Below, piece by piece: positions 21,758-32,749 of a DNA stretch of 64,000 nt. The notes under the pieces are model-generated. The model was not told where the DNA came from. It was given only the letters and a program-made list of their open reading frames with translations, and made no database searches. Each line of letters starts with the position of its first letter. Positions within the stretch are counted from its first letter, which is position 1. Source of the stretch: Chlorophyllum brunneum (Eukaryota; Basidiomycota; Agaricomycetes; Agaricales; Agaricaceae); the NCBI GenBank assembly GCA_963576785.1, contig OY756151.1:1829121-1893120 (forward strand). The letters run 5' to 3'. A program made the position numbers and the translations under genes.

Positions 21758-22777
21758 TCAGATCCCAAGGTAGGAATGGAAAACATTGATCCTCTCCGCT
21801 GCCGCAGCCGGAATATTCTGGACACCAAGTGCTTGGAGAGCAGCAGAAGCTTGAGCTCCTAACAGGACAGCTTTTATCACAGTAGACCACATAAAAGAAT
21901 CAAGCGTTTTACCGTTTGCCTGCAGGGCTTCTATCTTTGTTGCAGGAAGAGGCCCCCCAGCAACGTGGCCGGGCGGGTAGGACAATAGTGCATTATTACT
22001 GGACGAGGCATTGGTAATGCGGATCGGGATGAGAGCCAACCTGGGAAAGCAATAAGAGAGTGAGAGCAGATGGGCAATTGAAGGACAAACTCAGCCTGGA
22101 TTGTGAGACAGGTTTGATTTGTGGCCGCGATTTGGGGGACAACTTGCTGTGTGACCATCGCACGTAATTGAGTAAACTCATTGCGTAATTGAGTAGACTC
22201 ATGACGTGATTGAGTAGACTCATGACGTAATTGAGTAACCTCATTACGTAATTGAGTAACCTCATTACGTAATTGAGTAACCTCATTACGTAATTCAGTT
22301 AACCCATTCTGGTTGTTATGAGCCATCGCACGCAATTCATTGACCCCATGTGCGAGGCCTTGGAGTGCTTGAACGAGGTTAATTGGTGCGAATTCGGCGG
22401 TAGTATCTGTAGAAGAAGCCATCATAATGATAAATTGCAAGAATTTAAGGGCGAGATGAACACACGCACGAGCCGCTTCCATTGCCCGCGCACGCAGCTC
22501 TGCACTCTGTACAACAGCGTCTGTTACTAAAGGTTCAACGCCGATTTCTGCCGGGGTTTAAGCAAGGGATGAGGTAGAAGGAGATGAGGTGAAATCTACC
22601 TTTGAAGCCCTTCATGATTTTTGCGACTACTTGAGCATGGGCCAACGCTGCTGGATCGATAGGAGTATTGGCCTCGATTCGGCGACTGAGATCTACATCG
22701 CGAAGAACAGCAGGGAGATTTGGATGCGCATCCTGAATGCTGCGGATTTCGTGCATGTAAGTGGGAACGGCAGCCAT
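21758..22777 (-). CDS. Mug135-like coiled-coil protein
   Basis: Resembles the basidiomycete-expanded Mug135-like C-terminal family (function unknown, named after a fission-yeast meiotic gene). Minus-strand exons: 22777-22600, 22547 to about 22083, then about 22039-21758. The first exon starts MAAVPTYMHEIRSIQDAHPN. The middle holds a heptad coiled coil: seven consecutive LRNEVTQ-type units at 22155-22300, encoded by a 21-bp minisatellite. The C-terminal block has YPPGHVAGGPLPATKIEAL and AQASAALQALGVQNIPAAAA, the family's typical ending. Joining exon 2 to 3 with a GTTTGT donor gives a continuous frame. The family assignment rests on remembered similarity and is moderate. The gene lies between two 155-bp direct repeats. 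Confidence 0.65.
22155..22300 (-). repeat. 21-bp coding minisatellite (heptads)
   Basis: Tandem copies of the 21-bp unit ATTGAGTAACCTCATTACGTA and variants, each coding seven residues (LRNEVTQ, LRHESTQ, LRNEFTQ). Unit length a multiple of 3 keeps the frame, so copy number can vary without breaking the protein. Confidence 0.85.
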
Positions 22778-22899
22778 CAAGGTCAAGAACAAGGATCGAT
22801 GCACGCGATAACTGCAGTTGAACAACAACCACATGACCTTTCCCACGAAGCATCTCCTCGGTCTGGTGCCCGAAATTCTATTCTCCTCAGATGGTACCA

Positions 22900-23055
22900 C
22901 CCTACAAGGATATATACACCATTGGAATAAGCACATTTCTGTGCATTTATTGAATATGAAATCATGTTATCAGGATCACATTCGAATATTCTACAAAGTT
23001 TAAAATATTAAAAAAATTACAGAACCACCTCGGAACCACACGGCAACTGCCGAAA
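22900..23055 (+). repeat. Direct repeat flanking the Mug135-like gene, right copy
   Basis: Right partner of 21222-21376. It overlaps the upstream region of the Mug135-like gene and runs into a GGACCACCTC-type minisatellite. Confidence 0.75.
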
Positions 23056-23179
23056 TATATTCCCATAGGCCAAGACTTGGCTCCCCGAGATGCCCGGGCT
23101 TGGGACCACACCTCGTTGGTCCTCCATTGGCCATGCGAAAGGGGACCACTTTTTTCCCATACCCCACAGAATATTTCCA

Positions 23180-23246
23180 CGGTCACCCAGGACCAACAGG
23201 ACCATCTCAGGACCACCTCAGAACCACTTCAGGACCACCTCTGGTA
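23180..23246 (+). repeat. AGGACCACCTC-type minisatellite
   Basis: Degenerate short tandem units such as CAGGACCATCT, CAGGACCACCT and CAGAACCACTT. Related AGAACCACCTCGGAACCAC units occur in both 155-bp direct repeats. Confidence 0.6.
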
Positions 23247-23485
23247 TATTAGTAATAAATAACGAAAAAATACCAATAAAATGAGAAAAATTAGAAAATG
23301 AATTTTAGTGCCATTATCTAAGCCCGAGAAGCCCGCGTTCTCGCGCAATTTCGAAAATACTCGAATTTAGGCGAGCAAAAATTTCAGTAAATAAGAAATA
23401 TATTTGCCAAGCACAGCCACTCCAAATATGGATAAATGTTGATCCGCGATCACTCGGCCATCAGCCATCAACGTGAATGACAACA

Positions 23486-23507
23486 CACACACACTCTCTC
23501 TCTCTCA
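23486..23507. repeat. (CA)n(CT)n microsatellite
   Basis: A run of CA dinucleotides passes directly into CT dinucleotides. Confidence 0.7.
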
Positions 23508-23599
23508 CATTACCAAGGCCACATTGGCCTCTGTTCAGCATACCAGCCCCCAACGCCAACTTTACTGACTACCCAGACTACCCCAACGACTATGAACGG

Positions 23600-24190
23600 C
23601 CCTCCACCAATGCCACTCACCCCCACTAGCACCTGATCTGAGCCCAATCACAACTGATCACTGCCCGATTTCCCATGTCTACAACGCTATCACCTAGTGG
23701 ACCAAAAACTCCAACATCAAGGGGCTGTAACCTGTGGGTGGTGTGGGGTGGAAGACAGATAAGCTGAATACTATGTTCAATAGCAAGATCCCACATTCTT
23801 CGGGTAAGATGAGATCCATGACCATCAAAGATGAGTGCAATTTCCTTGCCACTTGTATTTCGAGCCTTTGATTGTGGAACAAAGCACTTTTCGAACACAA
23901 GAAATCATCGGTCCACCCATTCACCGACGTCAATACACTACCAATTCCATGGTCAGTATTCAAGGAATTTCAGACCAAAAAGTGACGTACCTGATATTGT
24001 CATCAACCTCCATCTACCCTCTGTGAAAGATGAACCCAGGCTTGATAGATTCCCCAACCGCATTGACACATTCCACAATAGTAACCAGCTCGAGATTGGC
24101 ACTTGTCTGCCTGTATGCTGGTCGCTCTGCATGTGGAACAAAGGCTTTTTCGGCACAGTATTTTCGGAACTAGCATGAATCGGTAGCATT
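23600..24190 (-). pseudogene. Pogo/Tc1-type DDE transposase relic
   Basis: DNA-transposon transposase of the DDE_1 (pogo) type, broken. Readable blocks on the minus strand in shifting frames: ANLELVTIVECVNAVG and IKPGFIF near 24040-24105, a GWTDD block near 23905, then ALIFDGHGSHLT and LICLPPHTTHRLQPLDVGVF (23700-23850), the conserved second-Asp and downstream HTTHRLQPLD signature of the family. The reading frame changes at least twice and no terminal inverted repeats or N-terminal HTH were found, so this is an internal fragment of a dead element. Confidence 0.75.
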
Positions 24191-25602
24191 TGATAATCGG
24201 CATATCATCGGCCAAGCTCTTGTGCCGATACTAATGGACATGTCACAGAAAGCACTTGGACTTCACAAATACACTTGTCTATATTGCTAGATTAGTAAAT
24301 ACACAAGTGGTTCTCCTATCGTATTAGTCTGTGCCAATATTGTATTGTGCCATAGGGAAGCCAATGGATCCGCTCCCCGGATTGAGTTACAATGGATGTC
24401 CGCTGACTCTGACTCACTAGACTATAGGGCTGGGTTAAAAATTTTTTCGCCGTTCTGAGAAATATGAGACTGTCCTGTACTACTGTAGGTTGACTATGGT
24501 AGCTGTTTCTGCACCAGTAGTGGCCTGTTGGGCAGGGGTAGTGGTATAGCACATGAAATAGTCTGGATTAGCTATTGTCGATGAAGGTCGCCACTACATT
24601 TTCAGCACCACCGTAGGTCAGTAACCAACCAACCCTCAGCACTAGTATAGGTCAGTAACTGGTCTCAACGCCTGTAAATATCCACCATCTCTTGCTGATA
24701 AAAGTTGGCAATGAATTCTTGGCACTGAATTTTTGGCAGATTGGCAAGTGTAGGCATGCTGCTTACATCATCAAGAGTATATCTAGGCGAGCTCATTGTA
24801 ACATAGAAAAATTCCCTCTTGACCTCGAAATAGTACCTCGAGTCCCAGGTATGTGCTGGTCCTCCCTCTAGTGAGGTCGCCTGCCGACAGCGCACTTCCA
24901 GCAACAATTTTTTGGCACTTGTCAATGCCCATCACTTTGTGCCAATATGAATCTGCAATAAATTTTTATATCCATTGTTAATGTTCTTTTCTACACGGCC
25001 AACACTAGTACAGGTGGTACTACATTGGCAACTTTCCTGCCGTGCCAGTCAATACGTTCGGACCCTCCAGCAGGCCCCTCCCCTGATTGAATCATTACAA
25101 TACATCTATTCGTTGGATACCCTAGCGGGTCTCTGGTCTCGACTCACTCATTACAATTATGCAAATTATACGTTCGCTAGACCGTATCACTCAATATTAT
25201 TGTCTTGTGATCCCTCTGTCACTGGGTTTTCAGTATTTCTATGAAATGCACAGCACGATGTGATATCAAAGTAGCGCTCCTCGTTCTCATTACACATGTT
25301 GGCCCAGCCAAAAAGGCACTGGACAAGCACTGGTATTTGGGTTTGGAGACGTGTTCAATCAATACCATGTTAAAAATTTTTATATAGCCGTCGCTCATAT
25401 CATTTACATTGATACGTTTTTATCGACCAACAAAATCTAGGATATGCTGAGGGTGATGACAGTGATGACAGAGGCAAAGAAGTCCTTGTGATGCAGATGT
25501 AAGCGAAAATGACAGTAGGAGGGGCAACCTCAAAGAAAAACTTAAGGACAGGAGATGAGATTACATTAGGGAAAACCAAAGACAAAAAAAAGTCAAGTTT
25601 AC
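24191..25602. other. No recognised gene
   Basis: A/T-rich stretch with short frames only. A minus-strand frame at 24665-24925 (MTSAKKLLLEVRCR...) is open over 86 codons, but I know no family. Short repeats of GGTCAGTAAC type near 24615-24660. Probably decayed transposon sequence. Confidence 0.35.
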
Positions 25603-27806
25603 CTAGTTTTCCTTTGTATTCAGCTCCACAAGGATTTGTAGTAGCGGAGCATTGATGGCACCTCCCTTGCTAACCTGTATAACCTTACCAGATGCCTGCC
25701 ACCAATCATCTGCTGTCTCTTCTGCATTGTATGCAAGCTGATCAATGATCCTTTGCCACTCCTTCCATCTATCCAACACTCTATGATCATTATAAAAGTT
25801 GGCCCCAAAAAGGTTTCGACCATCCTTGCCTCTTTCCTTCATTACAGCATTACGAGGTCCAGCATACTCAGGAAACAGTGTCATGAATTCAATATCTCCC
25901 AGTTCTTTCTGGTAAGCTTTGATAACACATTCTCGATGGACATCTTCGTAAGCTTCTAGAAATGTAGAAATCTGGTCATGTCGTTTGAGATGAGAGAAGA
26001 TCCGGCCAAGGGCAATTCCGTCCTCAAAAGCGATAGCTGCCTCCTGGACTGAACCGGCCTATAGCGCACCAGGCTTGGTTTAAGTTTGCATACAATCAAT
26101 GTTTAAAATGACCCATACCAAGTGGCTGTGCTGCATGTCCAACAAGTGTGAGGGGACCATCAAAATGGTACCAGTCTTCCAAGGGAGTGGTCTTGTTCAC
26201 AGTAATGATGTGGGGCTCTCGTGCCCACTCAAACAATTTACGGAGTCTGTAAGATGTGGGAATATCTAATCAGTAATGTGTTACCAAAACTGCGCCAGAG
26301 CTACAATTTGCCGGGGTTATGAAAAAATATGACAGGCATCCCAAAATTAGAGAGTGGGAACGACACTGATGTATCCGGATGGATGGTAAAGAGAAAATAT
26401 GATAAAAAAAATCAAACGAGGGTGAAATCAGAAAACGTACCATGGCTCTGCCTGTCCAAGGAGTGGAAGCATCCTCTGCTTGCAACCCTGTTCAAGCCAG
26501 CCTGTGGATTTGCCCTCTGCAGGCCCATATACAATGAGAGCATATTCAGACCTCATCTACACATGACCAAAAAGAGATGTTCAGCATTGATTGAAAACGA
26601 AAGCGGTAAGAGGCCATAATCCGTGTGAAATGTAGCATATGATCATCAGAGTGAAAGACTTGCTCTGAGCAGGAAAGGCATGTGTTGCAATAGGAAATAC
26701 AAAGGCAGCTCACCAGAGGCCAGCCAATAGCCGCTACACCCTCCCCGAACCACACTGCAGCCAAGCCCCACTAATCATATGGTGCGCAAATAGGAGTACA
26801 CCGAAGAAGTCCGAAGACCCAATGAGAAAAGAGAATGGAAAGCACAGTTGAGCCTCTAGAGCTGAAAAAGAATTTTACATATGTTAATACATACTTGCGT
26901 CTTGTGGTAGAGGTCGGCCATCATGGGATCGGAATGGATAAGTTCCTCCAGAATAGTCATACTGGTGATTATATTATAAAAGGACCGGTAGTGCGAAGGG
27001 TCCACACTCACCTGTAGACATTGGCAAGTGCTTCCTGGTTGTCATCGGCCCGGAAGAGAGGCCTTGAAATGCCATGGGCACCATCCGCCCCAACAATGAT
27101 GTCTCCCTCTATCACTTGCCCATTCTCCAGTGTCACCGTCTTCACATCCATATTTACACCCACTACCCTCCTGCCATAATTCAACTCCGCTCCCAACTCA
27201 CAAGCAATTTTGTGCAAAAAATGCACAAAATCACCATGCTTAAATTATAGATCAATCAGATATGAGTAGCACAAAGAAAAACCTCAGATAAATCACATAC
27301 ATGAGTAAACATGAAATCTCCTCCTGCATCCCGAATCAGCTCATCCTCCCACACATGACAACCAAGCTTCTCTCCACTTGTCACTACATGATATGATATA
27401 TATCAGAGAGAAGCCACCGATGATTAAGCCCATGTAGTATTCACGTAGTCTGATGTCAGTGGCCATCGATTTGAGAGCTACTTGTCGAAGTTGTTTTTCA
27501 TAACCCCAATTATATAAAATCTTGGTGATGTTAGGTGGAAGCTGAGTGCCGCCGGTCACCTCCTGCAAAACCTCCTCTGTATGAGATGATGTCGATGAGT
27601 CTAAGTTGATAACGCACCGGTGCAATAGAGTCCCGTGCTTCAAAGACAATAGCTTCATGACCAGCTTATTGAAATGAAATAGCCGAAGCCAGACCACTGA
27701 CGTTGCCACCGATGACCAAGGCTCGGATCGAGAGTGGAGGAGTGCTAGAGGGGGGAGACTCCTTAATCGGGTGTGAATACGAGGGTAGGCGAAGAAGATG
27801 GGACAT
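25603..27806 (-). pseudogene. FAD-dependent monooxygenase (PHBH fold), broken
   Basis: Group A flavin monooxygenase of the salicylate-hydroxylase-like type. From the ATG at 27806 it reads through the Rossmann FAD motif (VIGGNVSGLASAISFQ, a GxxxxG variant), then meets an in-frame TAA at 27666-27668 where a Gln/Arg is expected, before AGHEAIVFEARDS. Further blocks: LPPNITKILYNWGYEKQLRQ, HFLHKIACELGAELNYGRRV, DIIVGADGAHGISRPLF (intact GADG-type motif), LVGHAAQPLG (family GDAAHP, so the Asp and His are changed), QEAAIAFEDGIALGRIFSHL and a long C-terminal exon ending near 25603. Many introns, several frame changes. A TATATAA lies at about 27886. With a stop, frameshifts and altered FAD motifs it is very likely dead. 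Confidence 0.75.
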
Positions 27807-30710
27807 AAACTATAGGAAATGGATTTTGTTGTCAGTCAGAGAAAAAAGAATGTGCAGTGCACTGAGAGGATAACAGGACGAGGCTATATAAGCGCCCAGT
27901 ATTTCTCACGAAAACAGCCAGGGACATTCTCTTATTCTGATGCATCTACACCTGCAGTCACACCCTAGATCAGATCTTTTCTCTATTGTTCTTCCCCAAA
28001 CTAAATTTACCAATTCAATATTTTGGTATGAAACCTATTGTATATCCCTGTGGCCACTTTCCGGTGCCAGCTTCTTGCCCATCCACCAAGCAACCCTCCC
28101 CCATTCAACGCGTTGGCGAGGCTTCTCTCCTAACAGCGTCAGAATATGCCTTGATGATGTTCTTCCTCCTTGTTTGAACCACAGTTAAACAGCAGTTCCT
28201 GAGGCTTTTTGATCCTGTTCAACCTACATGGTAATTATCTCTTTCCTTGTCAAATAAGGTATATGTATGGTTTCTTTGGACCATAGGATCTAAGTTTCCA
28301 TAGTATTCTGAGTGAGGTTTTACTGCCATGGTCTCCATATAAACTAACTTCCCGAAGAACTCTTGAGACCAATGAGAACTGGACCGCGCTTGAGATATCC
28401 CTACCATTCAATGATGAACTAATGACGAACTGACAAAATGTCCAAATTCTCCAAGACTGCTTTTCTGTTTGTACATATTTTTTTGGATCTCCACCGCCAC
28501 CCAATCTGGCATAGGTACATATTGCTACAATCCACAGATTTCTGAAGTTTAAACTAAGGCAATACTTCTGTGGAATTTTGGAAGGTTGTTGGTAACCTTT
28601 CCCATTCAGATACAGTGTGGAGTATTACTAGAGTTGGTTGACAGGCTGGAAACAAGGGGAGTAGCATTTCCCGAGCTTGCACTGACTCATATTAACGAAT
28701 CAGCCTTATCCGAGTATGAAAGCATAGGAAATTTATAAATGTGAGCTAAACGGCCATCAAAACCTGAATGGTGCAGCCGCCACTTGCGCTTGACTCAGGC
28801 ACACCGGGAAACTGCTCCATTCATTGGCGTGATGGGTGGTTGTGTGATAAAAGTGGCGCTCAGTCTATCGTAAGTGGGAGCAGATCTGGACTTTAGAAAA
28901 GTTGGTACTTTGGACCGAATGAACAAATGTGAGCAATACAGGACAAAATGTGTCCCTAGATTCATGGATGGGAGAATATCTCAATTGCATCAGTGTGGTA
29001 TGGAGAGGCAGTTCTCACAAGATCCGAGCTCGAGGCTGCTCTGGCCTGGACCCGTCAGGACACTCAAGAGTGGTACAAGCAGCCTATGGATATGATATTG
29101 TACACAGGGGCACCCGATGGTGGTCGGACACCACTACCTTCTGGGATGTCTCCAGTGAAGCTGAAAGGCCGTCCAGACCATCTTTGAGCACGCAAGTGTA
29201 AAGATGCACGACCAATTGCTTACAAAAATACCAACCAAGTGCCATCTTCCATATAAAAACTGATGCTGGCATTTCAACATGACAGCTTCTGCCAAACAAC
29301 AACAGTTCCATCCACAGCCCTGCCCACTCCTTACCACAAATATTGCTAGCACACTCGGTCCCTGTCAACTTCTACACTTCTCAACGTCAAATAATTACAA
29401 GATCATTCAAATATTCATATTCATGTTTCAGGTCTCCCTATCCTTGGTTTTCATGCACACTTATATTATGTTATTCCAATTCTAAAAAACACTCAAATCC
29501 TTCGCATTCCCTTAATAATCATTTTTTGTTCTTGTTAGATTCTGAAAATGGATGGTTCAAGTGCAGTGGAGTCTGTCTTGACTGGTAGCTATCATAACTG
29601 GTGGTCTGCATAACCAATAGGTTCGGGGTTGTGACAAGTTTGGTTAGCAGAGAACTTGGCCTATGACTGTCATATGTAATACTGATAGCTTTCCGGGGCC
29701 CGAAATACTGATAGTGCCCGTCAGCACATAGACTAAGATCCGAAAAACCAAGCAACTATATTTCACATCAAAAAGATAAATAGTCACCATTTCCTCATCT
29801 CTTGTCTACTGGGTTTTTCTGTTTATCTATGCTCAAAAATATTTTGTTACCCTCAAATGGAATATTGCCAAGTGAAAAACTCATCTCACAGAGTCCTTGG
29901 CTCAAAATGAGCATATTTCGGAGGAGGATGAGATATGGTTGGACAGTGGAGCAAGCCTCATTCTCGAGATCGAGTTATTAACAAGTTAGAGGCATTTTCA
30001 GGAGTGGAAAAAAGGCTAGATGAGATGGAAAATGGGGTTATCAGAAAGTCGTCGTTTTGTGCCTAAAAGACCCTATCTAGTAAGGCAGCTGCCAAGCGCC
30101 TACTTGGTTGCATGTTCTGAAAATTAATTACATAGCCTAACGCGTATGTTTCAGAACCACTAATGGTCAAACTGATAGCCAGGGGCCATGATGGAGGAGT
30201 ATCAGCTAAGACAGACTCGACTGGTCTGGGGTGAAAGGATGCTCCAGTCACCGACAACATGGAATGTCTACAGTTACCCTAGTCTAACTTTGTCAACGAC
30301 TAGCCATATATGGCAGTTATCTGACCTGTGTCCGGGGTCTTGGAACAACATCCTGAGCTTGTTCCACAAAGACATTGGCGTGCGCTACATGTGCCAATGG
30401 ACCAAGACACAACCTGCCTATCCACAGGACTTACACCACCTACTGAAGATCTTAGGTGTGCTTATCTCTTCTCAATCCTCTTGGATGATTATGTCATTTG
30501 CAGTGTCATGACTTGGAGGACAAAGAGCTTGCGATTCTGACCCCTTTGTGCACTCAATCGAGGCTGTCATGGCTATCACGAAATGCCAAGGAAAACTTGG
30601 ATAGTTGGCAGAGATAGAGAATGGGGATTGAACAACATCGTCATGTGTGTGAAAAGAATATCTATTGTGTCAAGTTGTAGTTAAGCAATCTGGTAGTGAA
30701 GGCAAACTCA
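27807..30710. other. No recognised gene; decayed sequence with a dispersed repeat
   Basis: Fragments of open frames on both strands (for example 28900-29200, 29084-29368 minus) without known family. The stretch 28225-28400 belongs to a repeated coding-like block also found twice at 37.6-38.05 kb. Confidence 0.4.
28225..28400 (-). repeat. Dispersed coding-like repeat, copy 1
   Basis: Shares GGTAATTATCTC, GTCAAATAAGGTAT, CATAGGAT, TTTCC and CTTGAGACCAATGAGAACTGGA landmarks, in order, with 37595-37780 and 37810-38015. On the minus strand all three can be partly read as one protein block (VQFSLVS ... YGD.G ... Y). Protein family not recognised. Confidence 0.6.
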
Positions 30711-31064
30711 CCAGTTAAGGCTATGGCTGCTCAAGGGCACTGTCTTGATTTTCTTCTGAATGCAGATTGATGATATTGTTCTGAGTCTACCGTCTGACTT
30801 GTTTGCTTGAATAGACCAACTGTTTGTATCATAAGAATGGGCAGGTGCAGCCTGAGTGTCAGACATTGTAGATCGAGAAATTGGGACATGCGGAGGAAGT
30901 GGTGGAGTAGGGTCGATTGGCAAAAAATGGGCAACCGGTGAGAGGCTGACTTGACAATTAGAAGGAGTCATTTGTTATGGGGGACCCATTGATGATTGTT
31001 GTCCAGTTGCTGGTACATACTGGGAACTCTGGAAGGTCATATTCCTCATGCTAGGTGAGGTAGC
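30711..31064 (-). pseudogene. Interrupted gene, downstream half (split by the chromovirus)
   Basis: Continuation, on the minus strand, of the coding stretch at 36939-37430. If the retrotransposon and one copy of the 5-bp target duplication are left out, the frame runs straight from the right flank (GTRTGTIATS) into this flank (PSMRNMTFQ) and on to a TAA close to 30973, after which the same frame stays open to about 30711. Pro/Ser/Gln-rich, low complexity, no domain known. Confidence 0.6.
31060..31064. repeat. Target-site duplication, left (GTAGC)
   Basis: Identical to 36934-36938 right of the 3' LTR. Confidence 0.9.
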
Positions 31065-31358
31065 TGTTATGAACTATAGATAGACTGTTCATTCCTATCT
31101 TGTGCCCGTTACCTCGTGTACCCTCATACTCGTTTCACTTCTCGTTTTACTCCCTGTTTCACTCCTAGAGGCTATGCCTCCCATCTGACTCGTTTACTCA
31201 TCTCCTTTATTATTAACCGCTACTACTAGTATATAAAGTGTAGTAATACTTGATGTATTCCTTATACTTTACCAATCATATCATCCCTTCTTCCTTTCTC
31301 TACTTCCTTTCCTTTATCCAAGGGCTTGCAACCTGAGTCAGAGACTAAGGTTGTAACA
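31065..31358 (+). repeat. 5' LTR of the chromovirus
   Basis: 294 bp, TGTTAT...GTAACA. Contains a TATATAAAG box at about 31231-31239, fitting a U3/R promoter. It differs from the 3' LTR at 13 positions by eye. Confidence 0.95.
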
Positions 31359-31359
31359 T

Positions 31360-31378
31360 TTGGTAAAGTGTCATTCGA
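31360..31378 (+). other. Probable primer-binding site
   Basis: TTGGTAAAGTG, starting two bases after the 5' LTR, contains TGG (the complement of a tRNA CCA end). Which tRNA cannot be settled by eye. Confidence 0.4.
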
Positions 31379-31451
31379 CTCACCTTGCAAGAGAGGTGCC
31401 ACTATTCGTAGCTAGGCTTGGAATAATAGCCTCCGACCAGGACAACAGTAT

Positions 31452-32696
31452 ATGAGCAGCAGTAGCTCATCGAGAACACCGAGAAGACACAGAGCTCCGA
31501 GACCAACAGACATTCAGGGTTCACCTGTCGCAACAGGATCCAAACGATCAACAGAATCAGAAGTCCCTGAAGGCCTTAAACGGCAGAAATCCGAACACAG
31601 CGTAGACGAGAACACAGCTCTATTTGAAACCAAATTCGACATAGAAGTCGCCGAGAACACATCCGATATAGATATCGCCGAGACCTATGAGAAAGAATCC
31701 AAACACAGCACAGACGAGGAACCAGCCCCATCTGAAGAAGAAATCAACACAGAAGTCGCTGACGCCACAGCCAATATAGAAATCGCTGAGACCCACGGAA
31801 ACGAACACAGTGAACCAGAGACAGAACCAGAGATGACAGAAGAAGTCAACATCCCAAAAAACCTTGTCCCAGAACCAGGATATTTCAATGGAGATAGAAC
31901 CAGATTTGATGATTGGTGGAGAGCCATATCCTTGTGGTTGATGTTCAACAAAATAGACAAAGAAGAACAGAAGATAGTAGCAATTTTGGCACGAATGAAA
32001 GGGGGGCTAGCAGGCCCTTATGCCAACACGCAACTACAAGCCATCCAGAACAAGAAAACACCAGATTGGGATGACTTTACAAAAGAAATAGAGGCCACAT
32101 TTTCCTTGGGAAACAGGAAAGCCATAGTAGAAGGGGAAATCGAGACATTCAAACAAGGAAAGAAGAACACAGCAGATTTCTTAATCGAGTTCGAGGCATT
32201 GAAAGCCCAAGCAGGGACAGACGATACCTACGCAATATTCCTCCTCAAATGCCACACCAGAGCAGACATCATCCAAACCATAGTAGGTTACCCGACAACC
32301 TCCGTACCAATGACATATAGCAAATGGAAAACTACAATCCTCGCAGTAGGGCAAGGATATGAAGCAATGGACATCACCCAAGGAGATGTTAGAACCACCA
32401 CTGGAGTTACTTATGGGGGTAGAGGACAGCCCATGGAGATAGGAAGACAGAGGGCAGATACCGATCAAAATGGAAAACCGAGGTGCTACAACTGCAACCT
32501 CTATGGGCATATTGCCAAACACTGCAGGAAGAAGACGAAAGTCACATACACCAAGATAACGTGTTATAATTGTGGCAAACAGGGCCACATCTTGAAAAAC
32601 TGCCGAGTGCCCAAGAAAGCGCACATCAGAAAGATCAATGAGGATGATGAACAAGAAATGGAGGAGAAAGAGGATTTTGTCAAAGGCTCCAAGTAG
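31452..32696 (+). CDS. Retrotransposon Gag
   Basis: 414 residues, intact. Ser/Arg-rich start, then acidic repeats in which blocks like EVAENTSDIDIAETYE, EVADATANIEIAETHG recur (internal duplication, residues about 55-120). The capsid-like region follows (FDDWWRAISLWL, LAGPYANTQL). Two CCHC zinc knuckles near the end: CYNCNLYGHIAKHC and CYNCGKQGHILKNC, which bind element RNA during packaging. It is the only long frame of the element without a stop. pol lies in another frame, so a frameshift or separate translation would be needed. Confidence 0.93.
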   Translation: MSSSSSSRTPRRHRAPRPTDIQGSPVATGSKRSTESEVPEGLKRQKSEHSVDENTALFETKFDIEVAENTSDIDIAETYEKESKHSTDEEPAPSEEEINTEVADATANIEIAETHGNEHSEPETEPEMTEEVNIPKNLVPEPGYFNGDRTRFDDWWRAISLWLMFNKIDKEEQKIVAILARMKGGLAGPYANTQLQAIQNKKTPDWDDFTKEIEATFSLGNRKAIVEGEIETFKQGKKNTADFLIEFEALKAQAGTDDTYAIFLLKCHTRADIIQTIVGYPTTSVPMTYSKWKTTILAVGQGYEAMDITQGDVRTTTGVTYGGRGQPMEIGRQRADTDQNGKPRCYNCNLYGHIAKHCRKKTKVTYTKITCYNCGKQGHILKNCRVPKKAHIRKINEDDEQEMEEKEDFVKGSK

Positions 32697-32749
32697 GCGC
32701 AAACCCGTGAGCCAATAAACCTAGAGTTTCTGTTTTATCCCACAATAGA

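Noticed and set aside
21996..22286. MRLLNYV repeat protein in another minus frame
   Set aside because: It is the off-frame reading of the 21-bp heptad repeat; the LRNEVTQ frame joins flanking exons of the Mug135-like gene.
22150..22300. CRISPR-like array from regular repeats
   Set aside because: The repeats are contiguous 21-bp units without spacers, inside a eukaryotic coding exon.
31056..31064. Placing the 5' LTR start at TGAGGTAGC instead of TGTTAT
   Set aside because: Then no target duplication exists. With TGTTAT both the full element and the solo LTR have 294-bp LTRs and perfect 5-bp duplications.
31620..31960. Minus-strand open frames opposite gag
   Set aside because: Shadows of the acidic repeats of gag; the plus strand has zinc knuckles and a clear family.
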